Below, one piece after another: positions 17,563-27,181 of a stretch of DNA of 64,000 nt. Each line of letters opens with the position of its first letter. Position 1 is the first letter of the stretch. Source of the stretch: an uncultured Aquimarina sp. (GTDB lineage: Bacteria; Bacteroidota; Bacteroidia; Flavobacteriales; Flavobacteriaceae); contig CANLMN010000019.1 in the NCBI GenBank assembly GCA_947492105.1, positions 1 through 64,000 on the forward strand, in the 5' to 3' direction. The notes beneath the pieces are model-generated. The model was not told the origin of the DNA and made no database searches. It worked only from the letters and a program-made list of their open reading frames with translations. The position numbers were made by a program, and so were the translations under genes.

Positions 17563-18246
17563 ATGAAAAAAAAAGATACGGTTATATTATTGGTGGATGA
17601 TGAACCGGATATTTTAGAGATTGTTGGATATAACTTGTCCTCAGAAGGATATAGTATACTTACGGCAACAAATGGAGCCGAGGCGATTAAAATTGCCAAA
17701 AAGAAAAAACCACACCTTATTATATTAGATGTAATGATGCCAGAGATGGATGGCATTGAGGCGTGTGAACAACTACGCAAACTCCCAGAATTAGAAAATA
17801 CCATCATTACTTTTTTGACAGCAAGAGGAGAAGATTACTCGCAAGTTGCAGGTTTTGATGCAGGAGCTGATGATTATATCGTCAAACCAGTCAAACCCAA
17901 AATTTTGGTAAGCAAGGTCAAAGCATTATTAAGAAGGTTCAAAGCGGCTGAGGAGTCTGATAATATTGTCAAAATTGGGAATCTTGTCATTAATAGAGAC
18001 GAGTACAAAATCATCAAGGACAAAAAAGAACTAGTCCTCCCTCGAAAAGAATTTGAATTATTATCACTACTCGCATCCAAACCAGGCAAAGTTTTTAAAA
18101 GAGAGGATATTTTGGACAAAATTTGGGGTAGCGAAGTAATCGTAGGAGGGCGTACTATCGATGTTCATGTTCGTAAACTTCGAGAAAAAATCGGAGACGA
18201 AAGTTTCAAGACTGTCAAAGGAGTAGGGTACAAGTTTGTCGTTTGA
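17563..18246 (+). CDS. OmpR/PhoB-family response regulator
   Basis: 227 residues. Receiver domain 1-122 with acidic pocket Asp12-Asp13, phospho-acceptor Asp56 (LDVMMPEMDG), the Thr of FLTAR and the Lys of YIVKPVKP. A winged-helix DNA-binding domain covers 130-227 (LPRKEFELLSLLASKPGKVF, GGRTIDVHVRKLREKIG). No histidine kinase gene adjoins it. In flavobacteria I recall this regulator type being encoded next to a PhoR-like kinase very like the one at 47044-48105, which here lies 29 kb away. It is divergent from the TonB receptor, whose upstream repeats are its most likely targets. Confidence 0.9.
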   Translation: MKKKDTVILLVDDEPDILEIVGYNLSSEGYSILTATNGAEAIKIAKKKKPHLIILDVMMPEMDGIEACEQLRKLPELENTIITFLTARGEDYSQVAGFDAGADDYIVKPVKPKILVSKVKALLRRFKAAEESDNIVKIGNLVINRDEYKIIKDKKELVLPRKEFELLSLLASKPGKVFKREDILDKIWGSEVIVGGRTIDVHVRKLREKIGDESFKTVKGVGYKFVV

Positions 18247-18315
18247 GAAATTTAATTCTCAATTCTCAATTCTGAATTCTTATTTTATACATATTTTTGT
18301 TGTAAAATAAGATTT

Positions 18316-18990
18316 GTGGGCAGTAAAAATAAACTAAAACGATTTAACGAAAACGAAACCTTTGAGAATGTGGTGCAACCCAGTAGAGAAGAGGTGCTCA
18401 ATAACACTTTGGGACTAAAAGGTTGCTGGAAACAAAAATTCTTCAAAAATGATAACCCAATCATATTAGAATTAGGTTGTGGTAAAGGAGAGTACACTGT
18501 AGGACTTGCAAAATTATTTCCAAATAAGAATTTTCTCGGGATTGATATAAAAGGAGCACGTTTTTGGAGAGGAGCCAAAACAGCATTAGAAGATGGTTTG
18601 GTCAATGTCGGGTTCTTGCGTACGCAAATCGAATTAATCGACGAGTTGTTTGCAGAAAATGAAGTGGATGAAATATGGATTACTTTTCCTGATCCTCAGA
18701 TCAAATACAAACGAACAAAGCATCGGTTGACAAATGCAGTTTTTTTGGAAAAATACAAATATGTATTGAAAGAGGATGGGATGATGCACCTCAAAACCGA
18801 TAGTGAGTTTATGCATGGGTATACATTAGGATTGTTGCACGGGCAGGGGCAGGAAGTGTGCTATGCTAATCACAATGTGTATAAAAATGAAGGGGCGCCA
18901 AAAGAAGTAACGACGATACAGACGTTCTACGAAAAACAGTATCTTGAAAACAATAAGCCAATTACATATATAGCTTTTAGAATAAAATAA
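18316..18990 (+). CDS. trmB: tRNA (guanine46-N7)-methyltransferase
   Basis: 224 residues with a GTG start at 18316 (MGSKNKLKRFNEN), the usual N terminus in Bacteroidota. It methylates N7 of G46 in the tRNA variable loop using S-adenosylmethionine. The Rossmann motif LELGCGKGEYTVGLA and the family signature ITFPDPQIKYKRTKHRL (substrate/SAM site) are both intact, and the length is normal. It follows the response regulator by 70 bases; a short AT-rich stretch with repeated ATTCTCA lies between them. Functionally unrelated to its neighbours. Confidence 0.93.
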   Translation: MGSKNKLKRFNENETFENVVQPSREEVLNNTLGLKGCWKQKFFKNDNPIILELGCGKGEYTVGLAKLFPNKNFLGIDIKGARFWRGAKTALEDGLVNVGFLRTQIELIDELFAENEVDEIWITFPDPQIKYKRTKHRLTNAVFLEKYKYVLKEDGMMHLKTDSEFMHGYTLGLLHGQGQEVCYANHNVYKNEGAPKEVTTIQTFYEKQYLENNKPITYIAFRIK

Positions 18991-19084
18991 GTGCTTATTG
19001 TGTAGATTACAGTAAGGAGATTTTGTAAAGATAGATTGTATTCATGAGAAAAAAGCAGGAATAAGAAACCTAAAACGCTAATAT

Positions 19085-19714
19085 TTGGAAACTACAAAAA
19101 TCTTCTTTATTACTTTTTTTGCAGCTTTAGTAGGAGTCATTCCGCCTGGTTTGATTAATATGTCTGTAGCCAAAACCTGTATACAACGTGGGAGAAAAAG
19201 TGGCACTTGGGTGGCCATTGGAGCTTCCGTAGTCGTGTTTTTTCAAGCTTGGATAGCAATACAGTTGGCAAGATATATATTTTATAACCCTTTTTATCAC
19301 AATATGTTACTCCGTACAGGAGTGGTGATATTCTTATTAATGGGGATTTATTTTTTTGTTCGAGCTCGGAAAAGAAAAACAGATACTAAACTCAAAGAGC
19401 ATGGAGAGACACGCAGTTTTTTCAAAGGTGCTATGATTTCTGTTCTTAATGTATTGCCTATTCCATATTTCTGTGCATTAGGTGCTGGACTGAATGTTAG
19501 TGGAACAGTCAATTATAATCTCGCTAATATATGGGCTTTTATCATTGCGGCAATGCTAGGAACTTTTGCTACATTGTATGTTTATGTGATCTCTTCAATT
19601 AAAATTGTGCATAAGACCGCCATCGTTAACAAATATTCTAATTATTTTATGGCGTGGCTCATGATGTTGTTGCTCGTTATAGCATTGCTTCGAATGCTTC
19701 TAGGAGGAATTTAG
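19085..19714 (+). CDS. LysE/RhtB-type membrane exporter
   Basis: 209 residues, six predicted membrane helices. The first carries FFAALVGVIPPGLINMSVAKT, which corresponds to the PGP-type motif of LysE/RhtB amino-acid exporters (here PPG). The start is taken as TTG at 19085, because the first in-frame ATG would remove the first helix. Members export amino acids or related small cations; substrate unknown. It precedes the polyamine/AAA+ cluster by 205 bases, with a promoter-like box in the gap, so it is probably a separate unit. Confidence 0.75.
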   Translation: METTKIFFITFFAALVGVIPPGLINMSVAKTCIQRGRKSGTWVAIGASVVVFFQAWIAIQLARYIFYNPFYHNMLLRTGVVIFLLMGIYFFVRARKRKTDTKLKEHGETRSFFKGAMISVLNVLPIPYFCALGAGLNVSGTVNYNLANIWAFIIAAMLGTFATLYVYVISSIKIVHKTAIVNKYSNYFMAWLMMLLLVIALLRMLLGGI

Positions 19715-19870
19715 CATAGTTGTCGTGAGGGGGGCTTGTGTTGTTTGGTTTAATGTTTTTCTGATATTCTAAACGAAGTTTTTTTTGTAAATAAATTCTA
19801 AAAAAAATGTAACGTTTTCTTAACGATAGATACTTATATAGTACGGTCAATGCTATAACAGAATAATCGA

Positions 19871-19878
19871 TATATTTG
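19871..19878 (+). promoter_or_regulatory. candidate -7 box of the AAA+/DUF350 operon
   Basis: TATATTTG matches the Bacteroidota -7 consensus TAnnTTTG and lies 42 bases before the ATG at 19920. No clear TTG is seen at -33, so support is moderate. Confidence 0.35.
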
Positions 19879-19919
19879 AAGATGTATTTTGATCCATTAA
19901 ATCAAACCCCGCAAATTAT

Positions 19920-22900
19920 ATGGCTACAACTACCGATCAACAAACGCAATTAGAAGGAGGTGCGTACGAAATTATTCAGCAACGTTTAGAAAAACAAAAA
20001 CAGGAACTACAAAGTCGTCTAGGATTACTCAATAATGCACGCAAAGAGGTTTTTGGTAGTGTTGCAACTAAGCTGATTGCTAATAATCGTATTAATACAG
20101 AAAACACCTGTATCGCCAAAGATATTGTGGCTATTGGTAAGTATTGTTTGTTCGGATATAATGTTCATTTTGGTTTACGCACAACAATCGCTCTCAAAGA
20201 TGTTTTTGGTGTGTATACATATGTAGATGGACATTTTGAAAGCCAGCCTTTAGAACTCATCAATGATACAGTTTTTGAAGACGAATTCTCCAATCTGTAC
20301 AAGTATTATCGGAATACTATTTTTGCCAAATTTGCGATTATAGGGAACTATTTATATATGGTTTTTCAGTTGAGTGAGAGTGTTTCGGATATAAAAACTT
20401 TTAAGTGGCTGATTCAAGAGAATGCATTACGCTATATAGATAACCGTAGTGATCATGAGTATAAATTTCCTCCGCAACACGAGTTCGATTGGGTCGAAGT
20501 TTCAAGAGAGATGCATAGGTACGGGACACATCCACATATTTCTATTTTGGATAAGGTGTTTGTGGAGACTGTAGGTGGTGATTTGACTATTAAAATTGAA
20601 GATAATACCGAAGATGGCAAAGGGATTTATGAAGAAGCTGTCTTGCATGCGGATCAAACTCTAGATGATGGGCAGTATCGCTATGCTAATTTAGAAAACT
20701 TAATCGTTTTAGAAATTAAACCATTTCAAGAGGCAGCTAGATATTTTGTGTATAATCATAAGATTCAGGAAGTCAAAAAAATTAATTCAATCAAAGGTAG
20801 CTGTGTATCGCTTCCTGATGGACAAGGAATTATTTTTCCTAATGGATATTATTTGCAGTCCGGTGGTTTTAAAAGCTTTTCTACAGAAATTCCTAATGTA
20901 AAGTTTCAAGAGAAAATAAGTGCTCCAAATGGTGAAGATTTTTTATATGTTTTTTACGAAAGTAGCAAAGGTTTGTATACGCTCATGTCGTATAATGTTA
21001 TTGAGCAAGAAGTAAAAACACCTATTATTTGTAATGGTTTTACGCTTTTGGAAGGAGGAGAGCTTTGTTATTTCAAAACAGAAGAAGATCAAACCAAGCA
21101 TCACGTTATCCAAATATGGCAGACGCCTTTTGTAAAAGGAACTATAGTGCCCTCAGCTCATACAGATTCTTTGTTGTATAAAATAGGTAACAAAGATATT
21201 GTCAAAGCAATGGCAGAATCCCAAGCCTTAATTACATTACTTAACAAGGAAGATAGTTACGAGGGATTGTATGATGATTTATCCAAGTATTCTAGTGATA
21301 TAGTAGATAGTTATTATTGGATTCGAGAGTCAGATACGTTTCGATTAGATGAGCCTTTGGAGGCAATCAATAATGCGGCAAATGCAGCGATTGATGAGTT
21401 CGAAAAAGTCGTGCAATTGCGCAAAACAGCTTCTGATGTTACAGGAGAGATAGAAGAAAAGGCACAAACAGTTTTTGGAAAAATTAAGAGTAGTAGTTTT
21501 CGATCCATAGGAGAATTTGTGTCTGTATTGTCTCAGTTGAGAATGCTCAGGGGTGAGGTAATTAGTTTGAGGGATGTTCGATATGTAGATTTGAGTTTTA
21601 TAGAGACTGTAGAAACTGAAATTATATCACAGACAGAAAGAATCGCAGAGCGATGTGTACAATTTTTGATAGATGATAGGGCTTTGCAACCTTATCATGA
21701 GCGTGTAGCAATACAGCAGGCTGCTTTAGAAAAACTTGATAAAGTTATAGCTGTAAAAAAACTAGAAGCAGAAGTCAATCAAATAACAATAGATCTGGAA
21801 CTGTTGATTGATATCGTTTCCAATCTCCAGATAGAAGATACATCACATACAACCAAGATAATCGATGGTATTTCATTGATTTTTGCTACAATTAATCAGC
21901 TAAAAGCTGGGATTAAAAACAAAATTAAAACCTTAGGGAGCAAAGAAGCCACAGCAGAGTTTGGAGCACAAATAAAATTGGTGGACCAGAGTATTATCAA
22001 TTATTTAGATATAGCGAGTACTCCAGAGAAAACCGATGAGTTATTAAATAAGGTTTCTGTTCAGTTAGAAGATCTAGAAGGGCGATTTGCGGATTATGAA
22101 GAATTTATAACCCAAATTATCGAGAAGCGAGAAGAGGTTTACAATGCTTTTGAAACCAGAAAAAGTAGCCTAGTCGAAACCCGAAATAAAAAAGCGGTAG
22201 CTCTAGAAACCGCAGCAAATCGCATTCTAAAAGGGGTAGCAAAAAAAGCATTGGGATTCAAGGAAGTGGCCGCTATTAATGGATATTTTGCTTCAGATTT
22301 GATGCTTAATAAGCTTCGAGATATTATTGTACAATTACAAGGATTAGATGACGCGAGTAAGGCAGAGGCTATAGAAACGGCAATTAAAGTAGCCAAAGAA
22401 GACGCTGTTCGTAAACTCAAAGATAAAAATGACTTGTATGAGGATGGAGAGAGTGTTATCAAGTTAGGGAAACACAAATTTGGTGTTAATAAGCAGCCGT
22501 TAGATCTTACAATTGTATACAAAGACAATAACTTGGTAAGTCACCTAACAGGAACAGATTTCTATCAAAATATTACAAATGAGATACTACTCAAATCAAA
22601 AAAATATTGGGATCAAGAGTTGATTTCAGAAAACGTATCCGTGTACCGATCTGCTTATTTGGCCTACAAAATCTTTATTGCAGAAAAAGGAGAGAGGTTT
22701 CAGAATAGTACAGAAGAAAAGTTGTTGGAAATTGTGAAATCTGAGAGTAGTAAAAGCTATGCCGAAGGGTATGTCAAAGGAGTTCATGATGTTGATGCTG
22801 CCAAAATTATCAAGGTGTTGGTAGCAAAAGAGCAAGACTTAGGTTTGTTGTGTTTTGATCCCAAGACTAGGGCATTTGCACAATTTTTTTGGCATACTTT

Positions 22901-24809
22901 ATCAATAGAAACCCAAGAGTATTGGATCAAAAAGATTAAGACGGCAGGAGAAGTGCTTGCTGTTTTTCCAGAAGGAGTTTCCTATCAAATGGTTATAAGG
23001 GAGATGGAACAGGTTGTTGTTACTTTTGCAGAAAAAGAACAATTAATCCCTATAGAGACTGCACTGGATATTGCTAGGTATTTGTTTGCAGAATTACAGG
23101 AAGATACTGCTTTTTGTGTAAGTCAGATCGCTTCTGAGTTATACGAAGGATTTCAGGCTACATTGAAAAAGAAAAGAGTATTGACAAAGTTTCGTAACGC
23201 ACTAGAAGAAGTTGTAACATTGGACGGTGATGCATCGGGAGTGAACAATCAAAGAATTGGATTAGTGTCTCAATGGGTTCGTTCTTACGTAGAAGCAAAT
23301 CACCCTTTGCAACGAGATTATGTAGAGGAGCTTGTGTGTGTATTGTTGTATAACGAAAATGCAGTGGTAGAAGCGCTTCGTGTAAAACCATCTCAGAGCA
23401 TAGAGGGGTTACAAGGAGATCATCCAATGATAAAAGAAGGAGTATTTGATTTTAATTATCATGATTTTATGGCAAAAATGGCACAATTTAGCACCATAGA
23501 AGTTCCTGCTTATCAAGCGTACAAGAAAGCAAAGCACCAAGTAACAGAAGAACTCAAAGAAGCATTAAAACTCCACGAATTTGAGCCCAAAGTACTGTCT
23601 TCTTTTGTTAGAAACAAACTTATTGATCAGGTCTATTTACCCATATTTGGAGATAATCTTTCCAAGCAATTAGGAAGTGTGGGAGATGCAAGACGTACAG
23701 ATCGTATGGGGATGTTGTTGCTAATCTCACCACCAGGTTATGGAAAAACGACCTTGATGGAGTATCTAGCAAATCGCTTAGGGCTGGTTTTTATGAAAAT
23801 TAATGGCCCAGCAATAGGACACGAAGTAACCTCTGTGGATCCTGCTACTGCAACAAATGCTGCAGCAAGAGAGGAACTCAAGAAACTAAATTTGGCACTA
23901 GAGATGGGGGATAATGTAATGCTTTATCTAGATGATATTCAGCATTGTAATCCTGAGTTTTTGCAGAAGTTTATTTCATTAGCGGATGGTACTCGAAAAA
24001 TAGAAGGTGTGTATAATGGACACTCAAAAACCTATGATTTAGGTAGTAAGAAGTTTTGCGTAATTATGGCGGGGAATCCGTATACAGAGAGCGGAGAAAA
24101 ATTTCAGATACCAGATATGCTCGCAAATCGTGCAGATATTTATAATTTGGGAGATATAATCGGTGATACAGAGGCATTATTTAAGCTAAGTTTGATAGAA
24201 AATGCGCTGACCTCTAACCCAGTATTACAGCAACTAAGTAGTAAGTCGTTTGAAGATGTATACCAGTTAATTACAATGGTAGAACAAGGTACTCGTGATG
24301 GAATAGAATTGACAGGGAATCATACAAAACAAGAGACAGAGGAGTATCTTGCTGTTTTAGAAAAAGTGATAATTATACGGGATACTGTTCTTCGAGTGAA
24401 TGCAACATACATTCAATCTGCGGCGATGGAAGATGCATATCGTACTGAGCCTCCGTTCAAATTACAAGGATCATATCGTGATATGAGTAAGTTGGTTGCA
24501 AAGGTTGTACCTATCATGAATGAAAAGGAATTACAAACAATAATTTTGTCACACTACGAAAACGAGTCGCAAACATTGACAAGTGCAGCAGAAGCAAACT
24601 TATTAAAATACAAAGAACTTACTGATACGATTACAAAAGAAGAACGTTTTCGATGGGAGGCTATCAAGGAAGCTTTTGTTAAGAGTAATAAAATCAAAGG
24701 CTTTGGTGATAAGAACGGAATGACACAAGTGCTGGCACAGATGATGCAGTTTAGTGAACATCTATCAGGGATACAAAAAGCACTGCAACAGGGGCTAAAA
24801 GAGAAATGA
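19920..24809 (+). CDS. giant MoxR-like AAA+ ATPase with DUF3686 N-terminal region
   Basis: 1629 residues. The N-terminal half corresponds to the DUF3686 family, often labelled 'DNA repair ATPase' without experimental basis. Residues about 480-800 are rich in coiled coil. A single AAA+ module lies at about 1250-1500: Walker A SPPGYGKTT with Lys1276, Walker B LYLDDIQ with Asp1338-Asp1339 (Asp replaces the usual Glu), and a sensor-1 Asn in IMAGNPYTE. The MoxR-like branch typically remodels protein complexes, often with membrane partners. It is the first gene of the operon reaching 30042, and the membrane proteins there (DUF350, aminopropyltransferase, K+ channel) are its likely clients. A DNA-repair role is not supported by the context. 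Confidence 0.8.
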   Translation: MATTTDQQTQLEGGAYEIIQQRLEKQKQELQSRLGLLNNARKEVFGSVATKLIANNRINTENTCIAKDIVAIGKYCLFGYNVHFGLRTTIALKDVFGVYTYVDGHFESQPLELINDTVFEDEFSNLYKYYRNTIFAKFAIIGNYLYMVFQLSESVSDIKTFKWLIQENALRYIDNRSDHEYKFPPQHEFDWVEVSREMHRYGTHPHISILDKVFVETVGGDLTIKIEDNTEDGKGIYEEAVLHADQTLDDGQYRYANLENLIVLEIKPFQEAARYFVYNHKIQEVKKINSIKGSCVSLPDGQGIIFPNGYYLQSGGFKSFSTEIPNVKFQEKISAPNGEDFLYVFYESSKGLYTLMSYNVIEQEVKTPIICNGFTLLEGGELCYFKTEEDQTKHHVIQIWQTPFVKGTIVPSAHTDSLLYKIGNKDIVKAMAESQALITLLNKEDSYEGLYDDLSKYSSDIVDSYYWIRESDTFRLDEPLEAINNAANAAIDEFEKVVQLRKTASDVTGEIEEKAQTVFGKIKSSSFRSIGEFVSVLSQLRMLRGEVISLRDVRYVDLSFIETVETEIISQTERIAERCVQFLIDDRALQPYHERVAIQQAALEKLDKVIAVKKLEAEVNQITIDLELLIDIVSNLQIEDTSHTTKIIDGISLIFATINQLKAGIKNKIKTLGSKEATAEFGAQIKLVDQSIINYLDIASTPEKTDELLNKVSVQLEDLEGRFADYEEFITQIIEKREEVYNAFETRKSSLVETRNKKAVALETAANRILKGVAKKALGFKEVAAINGYFASDLMLNKLRDIIVQLQGLDDASKAEAIETAIKVAKEDAVRKLKDKNDLYEDGESVIKLGKHKFGVNKQPLDLTIVYKDNNLVSHLTGTDFYQNITNEILLKSKKYWDQELISENVSVYRSAYLAYKIFIAEKGERFQNSTEEKLLEIVKSESSKSYAEGYVKGVHDVDAAKIIKVLVAKEQDLGLLCFDPKTRAFAQFFWHTLSIETQEYWIKKIKTAGEVLAVFPEGVSYQMVIREMEQVVVTFAEKEQLIPIETALDIARYLFAELQEDTAFCVSQIASELYEGFQATLKKKRVLTKFRNALEEVVTLDGDASGVNNQRIGLVSQWVRSYVEANHPLQRDYVEELVCVLLYNENAVVEALRVKPSQSIEGLQGDHPMIKEGVFDFNYHDFMAKMAQFSTIEVPAYQAYKKAKHQVTEELKEALKLHEFEPKVLSSFVRNKLIDQVYLPIFGDNLSKQLGSVGDARRTDRMGMLLLISPPGYGKTTLMEYLANRLGLVFMKINGPAIGHEVTSVDPATATNAAAREELKKLNLALEMGDNVMLYLDDIQHCNPEFLQKFISLADGTRKIEGVYNGHSKTYDLGSKKFCVIMAGNPYTESGEKFQIPDMLANRADIYNLGDIIGDTEALFKLSLIENALTSNPVLQQLSSKSFEDVYQLITMVEQGTRDGIELTGNHTKQETEEYLAVLEKVIIIRDTVLRVNATYIQSAAMEDAYRTEPPFKLQGSYRDMSKLVAKVVPIMNEKELQTIILSHYENESQTLTSAAEANLLKYKELTDTITKEERFRWEAIKEAFVKSNKIKGFGDKNGMTQVLAQMMQFSEHLSGIQKALQQGLKEK

Positions 24810-24884
24810 TAGGTGTTAAAGAAATCTAAAATAATTAAATTGATTTCTAGGTAAATTATGGTAAATTAGAAAAAGAAATTAGAT

Positions 24885-25430
24885 ATGGGATTATTTGACT
24901 TGTTTAAAAAGAAAAAAGAAGAAACTACACACTACGATCCTACTGATATAAAAGTGTCGGATATAGAAAAAGGGTATTTGTTTGATTATAATATGGAGAC
25001 CTGGAGTGTGCAAAAGATGGGGGAGTATGATTGGGGAGATAATCATTTTTCTAGAGAATTTTTAGTCGTTTCTGGAACTAAAAATCGATATCTAAGTATC
25101 GAAGAGGATGATGTTTTAGAAATAGCGCTCTTTGAAAAAATTAAGTACAGAAAACTAGGCTCTGTTGTAATAGACTATTTCAGAGAACATGAGAAATTTC
25201 CTGACCAAATCACGTACCAAGATACAACGTATTATTTGGAAGAAATAGCTCCAGGTTTTTATCGAGATGTAGAAAGTGAAAACTGGGAAGAGTTGATGTC
25301 TTTTGAGTATGAGAATGAAGAAGGGGATAAGTACCTCACAATAGAGCAGTGGGGAGAAGAAGAGTTTGAAGCTAGTATTGGAATAGAAATCAAAGCTTTT
25401 GAAATTAGTGATATATTACCTGTTAGCTAA
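24885..25430 (+). CDS. DUF4178-domain protein
   Basis: 181 residues, acidic, no signal peptide or membrane segment. Residues about 22-175 match the DUF4178 pattern: GYLFDYNMETWSVQKMGEYD, YLSIEEDD, YYLEEIAPGFYRD, and the C-terminal YLTIEQWGEEEFEASIG. The domain is beta-rich and duplicated (the two WGxEEF/DWG-type halves). It begins with a basic helix (FDLFKKKKEE), which could touch the membrane. DUF4178 genes commonly sit next to DUF350, SpeD/SpeE-like and AAA+ genes, as here, but no biochemical activity is established. The gene lies 75 bases after the AAA+ gene and 11 bases before the lipoprotein gene. Confidence 0.75.
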   Translation: MGLFDLFKKKKEETTHYDPTDIKVSDIEKGYLFDYNMETWSVQKMGEYDWGDNHFSREFLVVSGTKNRYLSIEEDDVLEIALFEKIKYRKLGSVVIDYFREHEKFPDQITYQDTTYYLEEIAPGFYRDVESENWEELMSFEYENEEGDKYLTIEQWGEEEFEASIGIEIKAFEISDILPVS

Positions 25431-25441
25431 ACTATAATTTT

Positions 25442-26290
25442 ATGAGTCTTATTAAATTTTTTTTTATATCGGTTATTGTTTTTATGGTGTTTTTTTTTAG
25501 TTGTGGAGGAGATGATCCAAAACCTCCAAAATTTGTGAAATCTCCAATAGATAAGATGATTACCAAATATATTGATGTTGCAAATTACTCGGTCGTACTT
25601 TCTGATATGGATTACAAGGAGAAAGTAGATAAATACTATCATAAATATAGAATCTTATTAACCAAAGCGAAAGTAAATTTATCCCAAGAAGAATTAAAGG
25701 ATACAACAGCGCAGTCTACGGATATAGAAATTATTAATACGGATTGGCAAGAGGTATCCCCTATAGTTTTTGATGATCATAAAAATGATCTCGGAATGAC
25801 TGTTTTGAGCAAAGAAGAAGGTGTTTTGGATAAGGGTACTGCGCCAGCAGGAGCAAATACCTATGTCGGAAATCCACGTTACGGACATTGGGAAAACCAT
25901 AGTAATGGTTCTTCATTTTGGGCATTTTATGGAAGATATCGACTTATGACGGATCTTTTTTATGGCCCTAGGTATGGATTTGGAGGGTATTACGGGTATC
26001 CCAGAAGTGATTGGAATACATATAGGGGTAGTTATCGAGGAAAAGGTGATTACTACGGAAATAAAAAACAATACGGTACGAAATCTGCTTATAATTCAAC
26101 AAAAAGTACTTGGAGTCAAAGATCAAACGACTTTAAAAGTCGTGTAAATAGTAAGGTAGCAAAAAGTTCTTCTGCCCTCAAATCAAGAGGGTATACCTCG
26201 CGCAAAAGCTATTCAAAAACACCAAGAAACACATCACGTTTTAGTAGTTCCTCTTCTTCTAGATCTAGAAGTGGCGGCTTCGGAAAATAA
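25442..26290 (+). CDS. lipoprotein with Tyr/Gly-rich and Ser/Arg-rich low-complexity tail
   Basis: 282 residues. An unusually hydrophobic signal (FFFISVIVFMVFFFSCGG) places a lipidated Cys at residue 21. Residues about 25-130 contain a helical region with conserved-looking acidic segments. Residues 140-282 are low-complexity: WENHSNGSSFWAFYGRYRLM, then Tyr/Gly-rich (GFGGYYGYPRSD), then a basic Ser/Arg/Lys tail ending SSSSSRSRSGGFGK. I recognise no named domain. A Tyr/Gly/Arg/Ser tail on a lipoprotein could bind anionic polymers or self-associate. It sits 12 bases before DUF350 and is clearly part of the operon. Proteins of this style occur in related DUF350 loci. Confidence 0.75.
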   Translation: MSLIKFFFISVIVFMVFFFSCGGDDPKPPKFVKSPIDKMITKYIDVANYSVVLSDMDYKEKVDKYYHKYRILLTKAKVNLSQEELKDTTAQSTDIEIINTDWQEVSPIVFDDHKNDLGMTVLSKEEGVLDKGTAPAGANTYVGNPRYGHWENHSNGSSFWAFYGRYRLMTDLFYGPRYGFGGYYGYPRSDWNTYRGSYRGKGDYYGNKKQYGTKSAYNSTKSTWSQRSNDFKSRVNSKVAKSSSALKSRGYTSRKSYSKTPRNTSRFSSSSSSRSRSGGFGK

Positions 26291-26302
26291 TTCTTATCCA
26301 TT

Positions 26303-27181
26303 ATGACGACATTAGAAAATTATATTGATTACCACAGTCTACTCCATAGCGCAGGATACCTTTTGATGGCTTTTGTGTTGTTTTTTGTTGGAAAATTACT
26401 GTATGGGCTTTTTAATAATAAAGTGCAAGTTAGTGTAGAGTTAGTAGAAAAAGATAACCTAGCCTTTAGCACGTCTTATGCAGGATATTTTACAGGGATT
26501 ATCATTATCTTACTTGGAGCAATCTCTGGAGAAAGTTATGGTTTTGTAGAAGATGCAAAATTAATAGGGATTTATGGATGTATCGGGATGGTATTGCTGC
26601 ATATTTCCATTAGTATTACAAACAAGTTCATCTTGACGAAGTTTTCTATGAAAAAAGAAATACTGCAAGATAGAAACGTTGGTACAGGTGTTATAGAAGC
26701 AGCTGTATATGTGGGGAATGCTTTTCTTTTATACGGAGCATTGGTCGGAGAGGCTACAAGTCTAAGAGAGGGATTGATGACTTTTGTAATTTATTGGGCT
26801 ATGGGTAATCTCATGTTGATTATAAGTGCAAAAATATTTAGTACTTGGATGCGATATGATATCCATGAAGAGATCGAGAAAGATAATGTAGCAGCAGGAT
26901 TGGCATTTGCAGGTGCTATAGTTGCAGTTAGTCTTGTTATTATGAATGCCCTGAAAGACCCTTTTGTGAATTGGTCTACGTCTATTATTGATATTTGTTT
27001 ATTTACATTTATAGGGATTTTGTTATTGCCTATAATGCGTTTTATTGCAGACAAAGTGCTGTTGCCTGGACAAAAATTAACAGATGAGATCGTGAATCAG
27101 GCCAAACCTAATGTCGGGGCAGGTCTTATAGAGGCTTTTGCCTACATTGGAGCGGCAATATTGATCGTATGGACATTCTAA
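26303..27181 (+). CDS. tandem DUF350 (YjfL-like) membrane protein
   Basis: 292 residues, eight predicted membrane helices in two homologous halves. The duplication is visible: LVEKDNLAFSTSYAGYFTG mirrors IEKDNVAAGLAFAGAIVA, and DRNVGTGVIEAAVYVGNAF mirrors PNVGAGLIEAFAYIGAA. DUF350/YjfL proteins are small inner-membrane proteins of unknown function that co-occur with SpeD/SpeE-like enzymes, DUF4178 and AAA+ proteins. The tandem form suggests an internal dimer or channel. Its 3' end overlaps the aminopropyltransferase gene by 13 bases, implying translational coupling and probably complex formation. Confidence 0.85.
   Translation: MTTLENYIDYHSLLHSAGYLLMAFVLFFVGKLLYGLFNNKVQVSVELVEKDNLAFSTSYAGYFTGIIIILLGAISGESYGFVEDAKLIGIYGCIGMVLLHISISITNKFILTKFSMKKEILQDRNVGTGVIEAAVYVGNAFLLYGALVGEATSLREGLMTFVIYWAMGNLMLIISAKIFSTWMRYDIHEEIEKDNVAAGLAFAGAIVAVSLVIMNALKDPFVNWSTSIIDICLFTFIGILLLPIMRFIADKVLLPGQKLTDEIVNQAKPNVGAGLIEAFAYIGAAILIVWTF

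Noticed and set aside
18243-18290. Short ATTCTCA repeats between the response regulator and trmB
   Set aside because: Only three imperfect copies; could be a weak terminator hairpin, not enough for a repeat array.
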